Source: Paenibacillus xylanexedens
GTDB taxonomy: Bacteria > Bacillota > Bacilli > Paenibacillales > Paenibacillaceae
Reading direction: 5' to 3'
Assembly (NCBI RefSeq): GCF_017874615.1
Contig: NZ_JAGIKV010000023.1
Span: 1-64,000, forward strand
Length of the DNA stretch: 64,000 nucleotides
The notes below the pieces were generated by a model. That model saw only the letters and a list, made by a program, of their open reading frames with translations, was not told the DNA's origin and made no database searches. A program made the position numbers and the translations under genes. This document shows, piece after piece, positions 9,403 through 17,237 of this stretch; within the stretch, counting starts at the first letter, position 1, and the number at the start of each line of letters is the position of its first letter.

Positions 9403-10260
9403 CTACTCCCAATCGGTATATAGATCGGTCCGGCGGTCACGCCAGGTCGTTACCGATCCACGTTCACGTACCTCATACAGCAAATCCAGATCCAGATCGG
9501 CGGTCACAATCATATCGTTGTTAATCTCACCCTCGGCCAGAATGCCACGTGGCGGAAATGGGATATCATTCGGCGTAATAATTGCAGCCTGTCCGTAGTT
9601 GGCACGCATGAAATCAACGGTCGGCAAGTTACCCACTGTTCCGGTTAATACAACATACACCTGATTCTCCACCGCGCGGGCATGACTCGTATAACGCACA
9701 CGGTAGAACCCGTGACGATCGTCCGTGCAGGAAGGACAGAAAATCACGTCAGCGCCTTTGGCTTTAGCCATCCGTACAATTTCCGGGAATTCAATATCGT
9801 AACAGGTCAGCATGGCAATACGGCCTTTATCGGTGTCGAACACATCAAGTCCATCTCCGGGAGCCATATTCCATTCCTGGACTTCGGTTGGTGTAATGTG
9901 GATCTTGTCCTGCCGCGCGATACGACCATCCGGGTAGAACATATGGGCTGTATTATACAGCTTCCCTTCACGGCGAATGACGTGGGTTCCCCCGATAACG
10001 TGCATACCGTATTTGGCAGCAAGTGATGTGAACAGTTGTTCATATTGCTCCGTAAAGTTCGGCAGATCCTCAATTGTCAGTGCATTGCCTTGTTTGTCCC
10101 CAATGGACATTAACTGCGTTGTGAAAAATTCCGGGAACAGCACAAATTCGGTTCCGTATTCGTTCGCTGTCCGTATGTAATGCTCAGCCTGAGCGGCGAA
10201 CTGCTCAAACGAGCTGATTGTGTGCAATTGGTATTGTACAGCGGATACCCGCAGTTTCAT
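9403..10260 (-). CDS. Carbon-nitrogen hydrolase (nitrilase superfamily)
   Basis: This 285-residue enzyme belongs to the nitrilase/amidase superfamily, which hydrolyses C-N bonds of amides. The catalytic triad elements are readable: Glu in FPEFFT, Lys in RQDKIHITPTE and the nucleophilic Cys in MLTCYDIEFPE. Closest remembered relative is the C-terminal domain of B. subtilis YhcX. It is first in an operon with two GNAT genes; the start ATG follows GGAGGTG. Cytoplasmic, with no signal peptide. Together with the adjacent acetyltransferase it may process a small amine/amide metabolite, which is inference. Confidence 0.88.
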   Translation of the reverse strand: MKLRVSAVQYQLHTISSFEQFAAQAEHYIRTANEYGTEFVLFPEFFTTQLMSIGDKQGNALTIEDLPNFTEQYEQLFTSLAAKYGMHVIGGTHVIRREGKLYNTAHMFYPDGRIARQDKIHITPTEVQEWNMAPGDGLDVFDTDKGRIAMLTCYDIEFPEIVRMAKAKGADVIFCPSCTDDRHGFYRVRYTSHARAVENQVYVVLTGTVGNLPTVDFMRANYGQAAIITPNDIPFPPRGILAEGEINNDMIVTADLDLDLLYEVRERGSVTTWRDRRTDLYTDWE

Positions 10261-10372
10261 GTTCGTACACCTCCATCATGATTATGCTTCCATTGTAACA
10301 ACGATCCGGGGTCAACAAAAGAGTATTTACACTGGGCACTACAATGACAGAATAACCCTCCGATCGCTTCCC

Positions 10373-11257
10373 TTACTCACCCAGCATCGACTGAGTGAAT
10401 CCAATCCACTCTCTCGTGGCAAAAGACAGATAGCGGTCCTTCCGCCAGATCATACCGAGCTGCCATGGAATTACCGGTTCCACCACGGGTATGATGCGTA
10501 CACGCATATGGTCCACCTCACGACAAATCGTTTCCGGCAGTAAGGCTACCCCCAGATTGGCGGCAACCATCGCGCTGAGCAGATCCCACTGGGAGCTCTC
10601 ATATACCACCCGGGGCTGGAACCCCGCATGCTGACAAGCCACGATAATCCGGTCATGCAACGCAAAATCTTCCCGAAACAGTACAAAGGCGTCGTTTTCC
10701 AGTTCGTGCAGTGCAACCGACTCTTTCCCCGCAAGTGGATGTGAAGGGTGTACAAGCAAGTTCAGCTTCTCTTTCACAAACACAAAATGATCCAACAGCT
10801 CATCCACAGTTGGCAGTACGGCAACACCGATATCCAATGCACCACTGATCACATCGGCCTCCACTTTTTTGGCACCATCCTCAAACAGCTGAATGGTCAC
10901 CTGCGGGTAGGCTTTGTGAAATTCACCAATGATCATGGGGAAAAAGCTTGACCCCACCATCGGCGGCAAGCCAATCCGCAGATGGCCTTTCTTCAAGTTC
11001 ATCAGGTCGTCCAATTCGGATGACAGACTGCGGAATGATTTTTCAATCTCAAGTGCCTGACGAAAAAACACATGACCTGCATCGGTTAGTTCAACTTTCT
11101 TGCCATAGCGGTCCAACAACGTGATACCCAATTCCTCTTCAAGACTCTTGACCGTCTTGCTGATCGTAGGTTGGGTGATATACAGAACTTCAGCGGCTTT
11201 TGTGAAGCTCTGCTGCCGGGCAACTTCCAGAAAATATTGCAAATGGCGGATATCCAT
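10373..11257 (-). CDS. LysR-family regulator, CidR-like
   Basis: This 294-residue regulator has an N-terminal winged HTH (MDIRHLQYFLEVARQQSFTKAAEVLYITQPTISKTVKSLEEELG) followed by a LysR co-inducer domain. It is transcribed divergently from a cidA/cidB pair, the arrangement seen for CidR-type regulators, so it probably controls those genes in response to a metabolite such as acetate; this comes from context. I chose ATG at 11257 because GAGGTGGGG lies 8 bp before it; the longer reading from 11284 lacks a site. Confidence 0.85.
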   Translation of the reverse strand: MDIRHLQYFLEVARQQSFTKAAEVLYITQPTISKTVKSLEEELGITLLDRYGKKVELTDAGHVFFRQALEIEKSFRSLSSELDDLMNLKKGHLRIGLPPMVGSSFFPMIIGEFHKAYPQVTIQLFEDGAKKVEADVISGALDIGVAVLPTVDELLDHFVFVKEKLNLLVHPSHPLAGKESVALHELENDAFVLFREDFALHDRIIVACQHAGFQPRVVYESSQWDLLSAMVAANLGVALLPETICREVDHMRVRIIPVVEPVIPWQLGMIWRKDRYLSFATREWIGFTQSMLGE

Positions 11258-11418
11258 CGCTTGATCCCCACCTCTCATAGACAAATGGAATAGTAAACAT
11301 TCTTAATATGCATTTTACTCATGAAAGAATGCCATGTAAAATTTGTGATATTAAATGAATCATTTTCATTTTCATAATAACTTAAACGATTACGTTGATT
11401 ATACAAGGAGGGATTGAA

Positions 11419-11790
11419 GTGAAAAAATGGGGCCTCGGTATTGCACAAGTTGCGCTCTTAATGGTTTTTTCACTGCTCATGGACCTGCTGGCCCGCACTC
11501 TCCATCTTCCTGTACCCGGTTCAATAATCGGTATGGTTGTATTATTCATTCTGCTTCAGACTCGTGTCGTGAAGCTGCGCTGGATTGAAGTTGGAGCTGC
11601 CTGGCTGCTCGGTGAACTACTGTTATTTTTTATCCCGTCAGCCGTTGGCATCATGAACTATATGCCCATGTTAGAGCATGACGGATTGCAAATTTTATTC
11701 ATCGTACTTCTTAGTACATTCCTGGTCATGTCCTGCACAGGCCTGGTTGCTACACGAATTGCGAAACGAAAGGAGCGTCACACCGGATGA
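11419..11790 (+). CDS. cidA: CidA/LrgA family holin-like membrane protein
   Basis: This 123-residue protein has four hydrophobic segments typical of CidA/LrgA, including the family-signature stretch PVPGSIIGMVVLF. Such proteins form small membrane assemblies that influence cell lysis and export of by-products of overflow metabolism. The start is GTG at 11419, 6 bp after AAGGAGGG. Its stop overlaps the start of the next gene (ATGA), implying translational coupling with cidB. Naming as cid rather than lrg rests on the divergent LysR gene. Confidence 0.87.
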   Translation: MKKWGLGIAQVALLMVFSLLMDLLARTLHLPVPGSIIGMVVLFILLQTRVVKLRWIEVGAAWLLGELLLFFIPSAVGIMNYMPMLEHDGLQILFIVLLSTFLVMSCTGLVATRIAKRKERHTG

Positions 11791-12467
11791 TTGGATTCCT
11801 CTGCCTGTTGTTAACCGTCGGTATTTATTGGGTTACCAAACGAATATATCGCAATCTGCCGAAAGTATATCTGTCTCCACTGCTCATTACGCCGCTCCTC
11901 GTCGTTGGCATATTGCTCGCAACGGGAACGGATTATACCACTTATAGTAGTGGTGGCAAATGGCTGAGTCTGCTGCTTCAACCGGCCACCGTGGCTTTTG
12001 CCGTACCGCTCTATACCTTTTTCCATGTACTCAAAAAACATATTTCCGAGATTGTCTTCAGTGTCATGACCGGTTCGGTCGTTGCGGTACTCTCTTCTGC
12101 CCTGCTCGCCAAATGGTTGCGCCTGGATTCAGGGCTAGTCCACAGCTTGATCCCGCGCTCCATTACTACACCCATTGCCATGAACGTTTCGGCTACCATC
12201 GGTGGCATACCCGCAGTGACAGCTGTTTTTGTTATTATGACAGGCCTGCTCGGGGTGATTATGGGACCTTCGATCGTCAAAATGCTGCGCATTGATGGGG
12301 AGATTGCACGAGGCACACTGTTTGGAACCGGTGCCCACGGCACAGGGACATCCAAGGCGTTTGAACTGAGTTCCCTGACCGGTACCATCTCCAGCATCTC
12401 CATGGTGCTCGCTGCATTGTTCACTTTAGCCGTTGCACCCGTGCTTTCCAAACTTATTTTCCCATAA
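11787..12467 (+). CDS. cidB: CidB/LrgB family membrane protein
   Basis: This 226-residue multi-spanning membrane protein is the usual partner of CidA. Family motifs include LIPRSITTPIAMNVSATIGG and GTGAHGTGTSKAFE. It starts within the cidA stop codon and forms a two-gene operon. Related plant and bacterial proteins transport glycolate, glycerate or pyruvate; whether this pair does is not visible. No strong terminator follows, and the next gene lies 105 bp downstream. Confidence 0.9.
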   Translation: MIGFLCLLLTVGIYWVTKRIYRNLPKVYLSPLLITPLLVVGILLATGTDYTTYSSGGKWLSLLLQPATVAFAVPLYTFFHVLKKHISEIVFSVMTGSVVAVLSSALLAKWLRLDSGLVHSLIPRSITTPIAMNVSATIGGIPAVTAVFVIMTGLLGVIMGPSIVKMLRIDGEIARGTLFGTGAHGTGTSKAFELSSLTGTISSISMVLAALFTLAVAPVLSKLIFP

Positions 12468-12572
12468 TAGATGGCATTATCCCACTTTTTTGAAATATTA
12501 TTGTTGTATTAAAGCCCTTTCTTCCTTACAATAAGGACAGGTTTTAATTGTGAATATTGCGGGGGAGATGCG

Positions 12573-13091
12573 ATGAAAAGAACCGGAATGAAGAGATCTC
12601 TGGACCGTCTTGGACGAATTGTCCTTCCCAAAGAAATGCGGGATACGATGGAAATCCATATCGGCGATCCGCTTGAGTTTTTCATTGAAGGGAAAGAGTT
12701 GATTTTAAGAAAGTACAAATCAACATTATGTATTTTTTGCGGTGACATGGATACACAAATGTATTTCAAAGAACAATTCATCTGCCGGACTTGTGCAATT
12801 CAATTAAAACACCCGGATGACTCTCCCAACTGGTTCGTACCTCAGAACAAACAGGCTCCTGCACCCGTGGAGCGTCCTGCTTCCAAATCCGCCTCCGTCT
12901 CATCTCCCGCTAGGGAAGAAGGGACCGCTGCTGACAACCAAGAATACCCGGACCTGCGGCCAAAGACGGCACGCATGCTGCAACAGATGAAAGAAATTGT
13001 TGAACAGAATCCCGGTTTGGCTCAACAGCAAATTGCGGAAAAGCTTGGCATTAGCCAAGGACGCGTCTCTCAATTAAAAAAGTTACTATAA
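12573..13091 (+). CDS. AbrB-like regulator with zinc-ribbon and C-terminal HTH
   Basis: This 172-residue protein starts with a SpoVT-AbrB swapped-hairpin DNA-binding domain (residues 1-48; LGRIVLPKEMRDTMEIHIGDPLEFF). Residues 52-76 hold two cysteine pairs (CIFCG and CRTC) that could bind zinc. After a Pro/Ala/Ser-rich linker the last ~45 residues read as a helix-turn-helix (NPGLAQQQIAEKLGISQGRVSQLKKLL). Many AbrB homologues have the first two parts; the added HTH is unusual to me. ATG follows CGGGGGAG. It is followed by a terminator, so it is monocistronic or the end of a cidAB transcript. Confidence 0.82.
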   Translation: MKRTGMKRSLDRLGRIVLPKEMRDTMEIHIGDPLEFFIEGKELILRKYKSTLCIFCGDMDTQMYFKEQFICRTCAIQLKHPDDSPNWFVPQNKQAPAPVERPASKSASVSSPAREEGTAADNQEYPDLRPKTARMLQQMKEIVEQNPGLAQQQIAEKLGISQGRVSQLKKLL

Positions 13092-13150
13092 TCAAAATGG
13101 CATTCGATCATTTATAGTCAGAAGACCTTCCGATCAGGAAGTCCCGCTGC

Positions 13151-13189
13151 AAGAGAACCCGTTGTTTTTCGTGGGTTCTTCTTTTTTTA
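13151..13189 (+). terminator. Terminator after the AbrB-like gene
   Basis: Arms AGAACCC and GGGTTCT around a T-rich loop are followed by CTTTTTTT. Confidence 0.8.
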
Positions 13190-13217
13190 TATTCATATTG
13201 TAATGGAAAGGAGTTCT

Positions 13218-13913
13218 ATGGATAAAATTCTGTATTTATCACAATTCGACCTCATGTCCTCCTTATCCGAGGCAGACCTGATTGAAATGGATGGGATGAC
13301 TTCTATTACGACCATAGCCAAAAACAGACAGATCCAGACACCCGATACGTTTACAGAAGGTTTCTATTTTGTAAAACGGGGAAAGGTTCGTTTATATACA
13401 TTAAATCCGGAGGGCAAGCAGTTCACTCTCGATATTTTGACGGAAGGTAACGTGTTTGGAGAAATGAACGGAATCTCACTCGGAACACGTGCCGTTTATA
13501 TCGAAACGATGGAGGAGTGTGATATTTGCCTGATGAACAAACAACGATTTGAACAGTTTCTGATTGAACATCCGGAATTTATGATGAGACTGATGAACGT
13601 ACTAAGCGAGCGGATCAAACGAATGAGCGAGTTGACACAGACGCTCGCACTCGGAAGCCTGCATGAAAAGGTGATACATAATCTCTTCCGGCTGGCTGAA
13701 CAGATGGGATGCATCCAAGAAGATGAGTACTACCGGATTCAACTCGGGCTTACCCATCAGGAGATTGCCTGGATGGCGGGAGCCACACGGGAATCGGTTA
13801 CGATTGTCATGCAAGACTTGGCAAAAGCTGGCCGTATTCGTACCGGATTCAAATCAGTCTCCCTTCATCGTGACGAAATCGCTACCCTTCGGAAAATCAC
13901 CCCCCACTTGTAA
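13218..13913 (+). CDS. Crp/Fnr-family transcription regulator
   Basis: This 231-residue regulator has an N-terminal cyclic-nucleotide-binding-type beta barrel (FYFVKRGKVRLYTLNPEGKQFTLDILTEGNVFGEM) and a C-terminal winged HTH (LTHQEIAWMAGATRESVTIVMQDLAKAGRI), where the Arg-Glu-Ser-Val helix fits recognition of TGTGA-type half-sites. There is no cysteine cluster of the Fnr kind, so an oxygen-sensing Fe-S centre is unlikely. I chose ATG at 13218, directly after AAAGGAG, over the ATG at 13203. Target genes are unknown; cydA has compatible sites. Confidence 0.87.
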   Translation: MDKILYLSQFDLMSSLSEADLIEMDGMTSITTIAKNRQIQTPDTFTEGFYFVKRGKVRLYTLNPEGKQFTLDILTEGNVFGEMNGISLGTRAVYIETMEECDICLMNKQRFEQFLIEHPEFMMRLMNVLSERIKRMSELTQTLALGSLHEKVIHNLFRLAEQMGCIQEDEYYRIQLGLTHQEIAWMAGATRESVTIVMQDLAKAGRIRTGFKSVSLHRDEIATLRKITPHL

Positions 13914-13991
13914 GATGCCTTACATCTCTGTTCTCCAGCAAGTTGTATTGTATAGCTCATGAGTCTATACAACCAAGGAGGAGTACATACA

Positions 13992-14831
13992 TTGGATGCT
14001 AAGTCAGATCTGTTTATCCCTGAAAACATTCTTCTTCGCAAAGGTGCCCGTAAAGCATCGGAAATCCCTGAGCATATCCGCAATCGGCTACAAGCAGGAC
14101 ATATCGAATCGGTCAATCTGACCGAATGGCTGGCTGTAGATCATGTTTCTCTTTTTCAGAAGGTTACCCATGAATGGGGAATGGATGCCGAAACCAGAGC
14201 AATTACAGAGCAGTTAACACAGATGGATGAGCAGCGGATCATGAAAATCATCCCGGCCATAGCCATGCAATGGCTTGATCTGTTGAAACGTCCATCAGTC
14301 AATGAAAAAACGAATCTCTTTCGTTCCATTGCAGAGCATCGTTCAGACAGTGTTCGCTGCTGGGCGGCTTATATCATTGGGCTGGATTCCGGTCTGGACC
14401 TGACTGAAAAGTTGGAGCATATTCGGTCCTTTGCAGCAGATCATCACTTTGGTGTAAGAGAAATCGCCTGGATGGCTGTACGGGAGTCCATCTCTGCCGA
14501 ATTATCCTTAGCCTTGCAGCAGTTAATCCCATGGAGCGTTGACCCTGATCCACTGATCCGTCGCTTTGCAATAGAATCAATCAGACCTCGTGGGGTCTGG
14601 GCCAAGCATATTCAGGAGTTAAAAGAAAATCCGGCCATGGCCCTTCCCTTGCTTGACGCGGTGAAATCCGATGCCCATAAGTATGTGCAGGATTCGGTAA
14701 GTAACTGGCTGAACGACGCCAGCAAGACGAATCCAGAGTGGGTGCGGCAGGTCTGTGCCACTTGGACGCAGCAGTCGGATACCCAACATACGCGGCGAAT
14801 CGTTACACGTGCCATGCGAAGTCTAACATAA
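13992..14831 (+). CDS. HEAT-repeat protein
   Basis: This 279-residue protein is almost entirely alpha-helical and carries HEAT/PBS-lyase-like repeats, for instance SDSVRCWAAYIIGLDSG, HFGVREIAWMAVRESIS and DPLIRRFAIESIRPRGVWAKHI, whose spacing fits ~35-residue units. Such repeats form scaffolds for protein binding. The start is TTG at 13992, nine bases after AAGGAGGAG; an in-frame ATG at 13959 precedes that site and so is unlikely. The preceding Crp/Fnr gene ends 78 bp upstream. No catalytic motif is seen, and DNA-glycosylase AlkD-like function is possible but not shown. Confidence 0.75.
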   Translation: MDAKSDLFIPENILLRKGARKASEIPEHIRNRLQAGHIESVNLTEWLAVDHVSLFQKVTHEWGMDAETRAITEQLTQMDEQRIMKIIPAIAMQWLDLLKRPSVNEKTNLFRSIAEHRSDSVRCWAAYIIGLDSGLDLTEKLEHIRSFAADHHFGVREIAWMAVRESISAELSLALQQLIPWSVDPDPLIRRFAIESIRPRGVWAKHIQELKENPAMALPLLDAVKSDAHKYVQDSVSNWLNDASKTNPEWVRQVCATWTQQSDTQHTRRIVTRAMRSLT

Positions 14832-14869
14832 AAAAAGATGGCCACGGCTCACTGGCAGTGGTCATCTTC
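14831..14869 (-). terminator. Terminator for the doxX transcript
   Basis: On the minus strand GATGACCAC and GTGGCCATC form a stem followed by T7. It lies about 90 bp beyond the doxX stop and overlaps the end of the converging HEAT-repeat gene. Confidence 0.7.
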
Positions 14870-14956
14870 TGCATAGGCATCCGCGTTTACATTCCTTTTG
14901 ACAGGAATACCTTTTCCTCGGTAAATAGCCCAATAACGTTCCCTCTTATCTTTAAC

Positions 14957-15337
14957 TCACGCCTGAACCGCGTCCATCTGGCCTTCTTCTTCCGCTTCCA
15001 ATCTGCGCATGCCCACAACCAGGACAATGATGTTAGCTACCAACAACACAGCCGGGAACGGAACAGCAGCGTATTGTGCATAGATCAGATGACTTCCAAC
15101 GGCCCCAATCAGAATGAATGTCAGTATGCCAGAAGCCAGAATGCGAGTCCGTGGAATCAGCAGTCCTACAGCACTAAGCAACTCCGCGGCGCCCAGCAGA
15201 TACATGGTCCATGTCGGATAAGAGAAACTTTCGAAGGTCTGAATCATCATGTCTGCTCCACTAATCTTGTTAAACCCCGTCATGACGAAGACACCTGCTA
15301 ACACAACCAGAAAAACGTAACCCAAAATCTTGTTCAT
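14957..15337 (-). CDS. DoxX-family membrane protein
   Basis: This 126-residue protein has four predicted membrane helices and the DoxX/DoxD-like pattern (VLAGVFVMTGFNKISGADMMIQTFESFSYPTWTMYLLGAAELLSAVGLLIP). In B. subtilis a DoxX-like protein (CatD) is induced by catechols and quinones under an HxlR repressor; here too an HxlR gene is divergent. ATG at 15337 follows AGGAGG, so the longer reading from 15439 is rejected. Expression probably starts at the promoter at 15533-15561, whose -10 overlaps a palindrome. A role in quinone or thiol stress is inferred. Confidence 0.82.
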   Translation of the reverse strand: MNKILGYVFLVVLAGVFVMTGFNKISGADMMIQTFESFSYPTWTMYLLGAAELLSAVGLLIPRTRILASGILTFILIGAVGSHLIYAQYAAVPFPAVLLVANIIVLVVGMRRLEAEEEGQMDAVQA

Positions 15338-15724
15338 ATGTATTTCCTCCTGTAACAAATTATATGTTCCTACTATGTAATGATTATTTTTGCTGCACAT
15401 TGTAAAAAAAGAATCTATGTAAAAGTTCCCAAAGGTCACTCTGTTTTCAACCGTTCAGCCCCGTTCAATTTTCAGAATAGTACGCGTTCATATTATACGT
15501 ATTATTTATCACCAACTTACTTTTGTGAAGTTAGTATATAATAATAATATAATTTCTTCAAGTAATTTTTCACTGTATGATGTATAATACATACAAAAGG
15601 TATGTTACAGTATATTTTGTAGTAACCCTCATTTACTTGGATGTCCTATATTCTTAAAGCGGCAGAAATCATGTCCTTTCATATACAACTTTGAAGAAAA
15701 TAATTATGAATCGAGGTGAACACG
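15338..15724. other. Divergent regulatory region doxX / HxlR gene
   Basis: The 387 bp are A+T rich and contain no gene. The central block at 15516-15570 holds the doxX promoter and a candidate operator; it matches 39 of 55 positions, without gaps, of the block at 22457-22511 before the GTP cyclohydrolase gene. Nothing else recognisable is present. Confidence 0.7.
15533..15561 (-). promoter_or_regulatory. doxX promoter overlapped by HxlR-type operator
   Basis: On the minus strand TTGAAG (15556-15561) and TATACT (15533-15538) are separated by 17 bp. A palindrome on the plus strand, TTACTT...AAGTTA (15517-15534), overlaps the -10, and another TTACTT-like half-site touches the -35. A repressor bound here would block RNA polymerase. 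Confidence 0.65.
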
Positions 15725-16060
15725 TTGAAGCTTAAAAAAGTAAAATCACCAAGTCCCTGTATGATCACTCAAGCCATAGACATCATAGGCAAGAAGTGGG
15801 TACTGTTAATCATGTACCAACTGTTGTCTGGACCCAAGCGGTTTACGGAGCTTGAAGCAGAGATGGCGATCAGTGGACGACTTTTATCGGAGCGATTGAA
15901 GGAAATGGAGACGGAAGGTATCGTAACCCGACACATGTTTCCCGAGATACCTCCCCGTGTAGAGTATGAATTGACACCGAAAGGCAGAGCCATTGAACCT
16001 GTCATTGATCAGATCTACAGTTGGTCATCTGACTGGTTGAAACAGCAGAAATCCGAGTAG
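15725..16060 (+). CDS. HxlR-family (YodB/CatR-like) redox-type repressor
   Basis: This 111-residue winged-helix protein has the HxlR signature IDIIGKKWVLLIMYQLLSGPKRFTELE and a wing PRVEYELTPKGRAIEPVI. A single cysteine sits near the N terminus (SPSPCMIT, residue 12), the position of the quinone- and electrophile-sensing Cys6/Cys7 of B. subtilis YodB and CatR. The start is TTG at 15725 after GAGGTGA; the GTG at 15716 overlaps that site. It is divergent from doxX and probably represses it and, by shared operator, the GTP cyclohydrolase gene at 21577. Confidence 0.85.
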   Translation: MKLKKVKSPSPCMITQAIDIIGKKWVLLIMYQLLSGPKRFTELEAEMAISGRLLSERLKEMETEGIVTRHMFPEIPPRVEYELTPKGRAIEPVIDQIYSWSSDWLKQQKSE

Positions 16061-16093
16061 TTGAATTGCTGCTTAATAATCTCTACTCAACAC

Positions 16094-16147
16094 AAATACG
16101 CCTGAATCAGGTTGATCTGCGGATCATTCCCTGATTCAGGCGTATTT
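16094..16147. terminator. Bidirectional terminator-like hairpin
   Basis: Two perfect 18-bp arms (AAATACGCCTGAATCAGG and its complement) enclose an 18-nt loop between the converging HxlR and oxidoreductase genes. The A/T ends of the arms supply T-rich tails on both strands. Confidence 0.75.
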
Positions 16148-16164
16148 ATATTACCTTCAACCTT

Positions 16165-17169
16165 TTAATGAGAGAGATGTTTTGAAGGCTGAAGCTGTAC
16201 CGGCAGACCGGAATCTGCCGATGCCAAGGCCGCCGTCGTAATCTCCTGTGTACGGCAGGCATCCGCATAATCGGACAGAATTCGTGAACGGTCTCCCGTA
16301 CGCAGGGCGTGAATGAACGCTTCATTCTCACGCTCGTATGGATTATGTCCTGCCGGAATCTCCAGACCTGCCATCGCATGTGTTGCGGCACTTGGCAGAA
16401 GCAAACGTTCTGGCGTCCAATCCCACACGCCTGCATCCGTGTAGAACTGGAGCCCTGCGCCGCCCTCTCCGTCTGGCAACAGACATGTATTGGCGATACT
16501 GGCAATCGCTCCACTTTCCAGCTTAAGCGTCACATTCGCCACATCGGCTACGGTCACATGCTCATGCTTCTCATGCATGCTTCGCTGAGCTGCTACAGCA
16601 TATACCTCCGTAACTTCTCCTGCACAATACCGAAGCAAGTCTACAATATGTGTAGTCTGCTCTACGAATTGCCCTCCTGAACCGTCCTGACGCCGCCACC
16701 AAGCGACTCCTGGCATTCCGCCCATCCAGCGGCCAAGAGCCATGCCGACCGTCTGTTCTTTCATCGCTTGCTGCAGGACCTGCGCAGCCTCCTGATAACG
16801 GAAATGGTAACCGACAGAGGTTAACAATCCGCTCTTTTGTACCTGATCCAATACCTGACGCGGAACGTCCATTCCGGTGCTCAACGGTTTCTCCACCAGA
16901 AATGGAATACCGCGGCGGATTAATTCCGACTCCATCGATCCGTGAGACATCGGAGGCACACAGATATACACCGCATCCAGCTTCTCACCATCCAGCATAT
17001 GTTCAAGTTCCCCGTAACCAACAGCATCATAAACGGAGGCCATAGCCTCTGCCTTTTCGAGCGATGTTCCACAGACACTCGCAACACGAACACCTTCCAT
17101 CCGTGCGAGAATATCCGCGTGTACCTTACTGAACCAGCCTGTTCCAATGATTCCGATCTGTAATGTCAT
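16165..17169 (-). CDS. Gfo/Idh/MocA-family NAD(P)-dependent oxidoreductase
   Basis: This 334-residue enzyme has an N-terminal Rossmann fold (IGIIGTGWFSKVHADIL), the family EKP motif (VEKPLS, with the catalytic-region lysine) and the usual C-terminal alpha/beta domain beginning GYHFRYQEAAQVL. Family members oxidise or reduce sugars, inositols or related polyols. GAGGGG precedes the ATG by 9 bp. It stands alone between a converging regulator gene and glpD; substrate cannot be inferred. Confidence 0.87.
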   Translation of the reverse strand: MTLQIGIIGTGWFSKVHADILARMEGVRVASVCGTSLEKAEAMASVYDAVGYGELEHMLDGEKLDAVYICVPPMSHGSMESELIRRGIPFLVEKPLSTGMDVPRQVLDQVQKSGLLTSVGYHFRYQEAAQVLQQAMKEQTVGMALGRWMGGMPGVAWWRRQDGSGGQFVEQTTHIVDLLRYCAGEVTEVYAVAAQRSMHEKHEHVTVADVANVTLKLESGAIASIANTCLLPDGEGGAGLQFYTDAGVWDWTPERLLLPSAATHAMAGLEIPAGHNPYERENEAFIHALRTGDRSRILSDYADACRTQEITTAALASADSGLPVQLQPSKHLSH

Positions 17170-17237
17170 GGATGTAATCCCCTCTCTATGTTACACGCTT
17201 ACATGTTCCATTCGACTCTCGATCTTGAAATCCTGCC

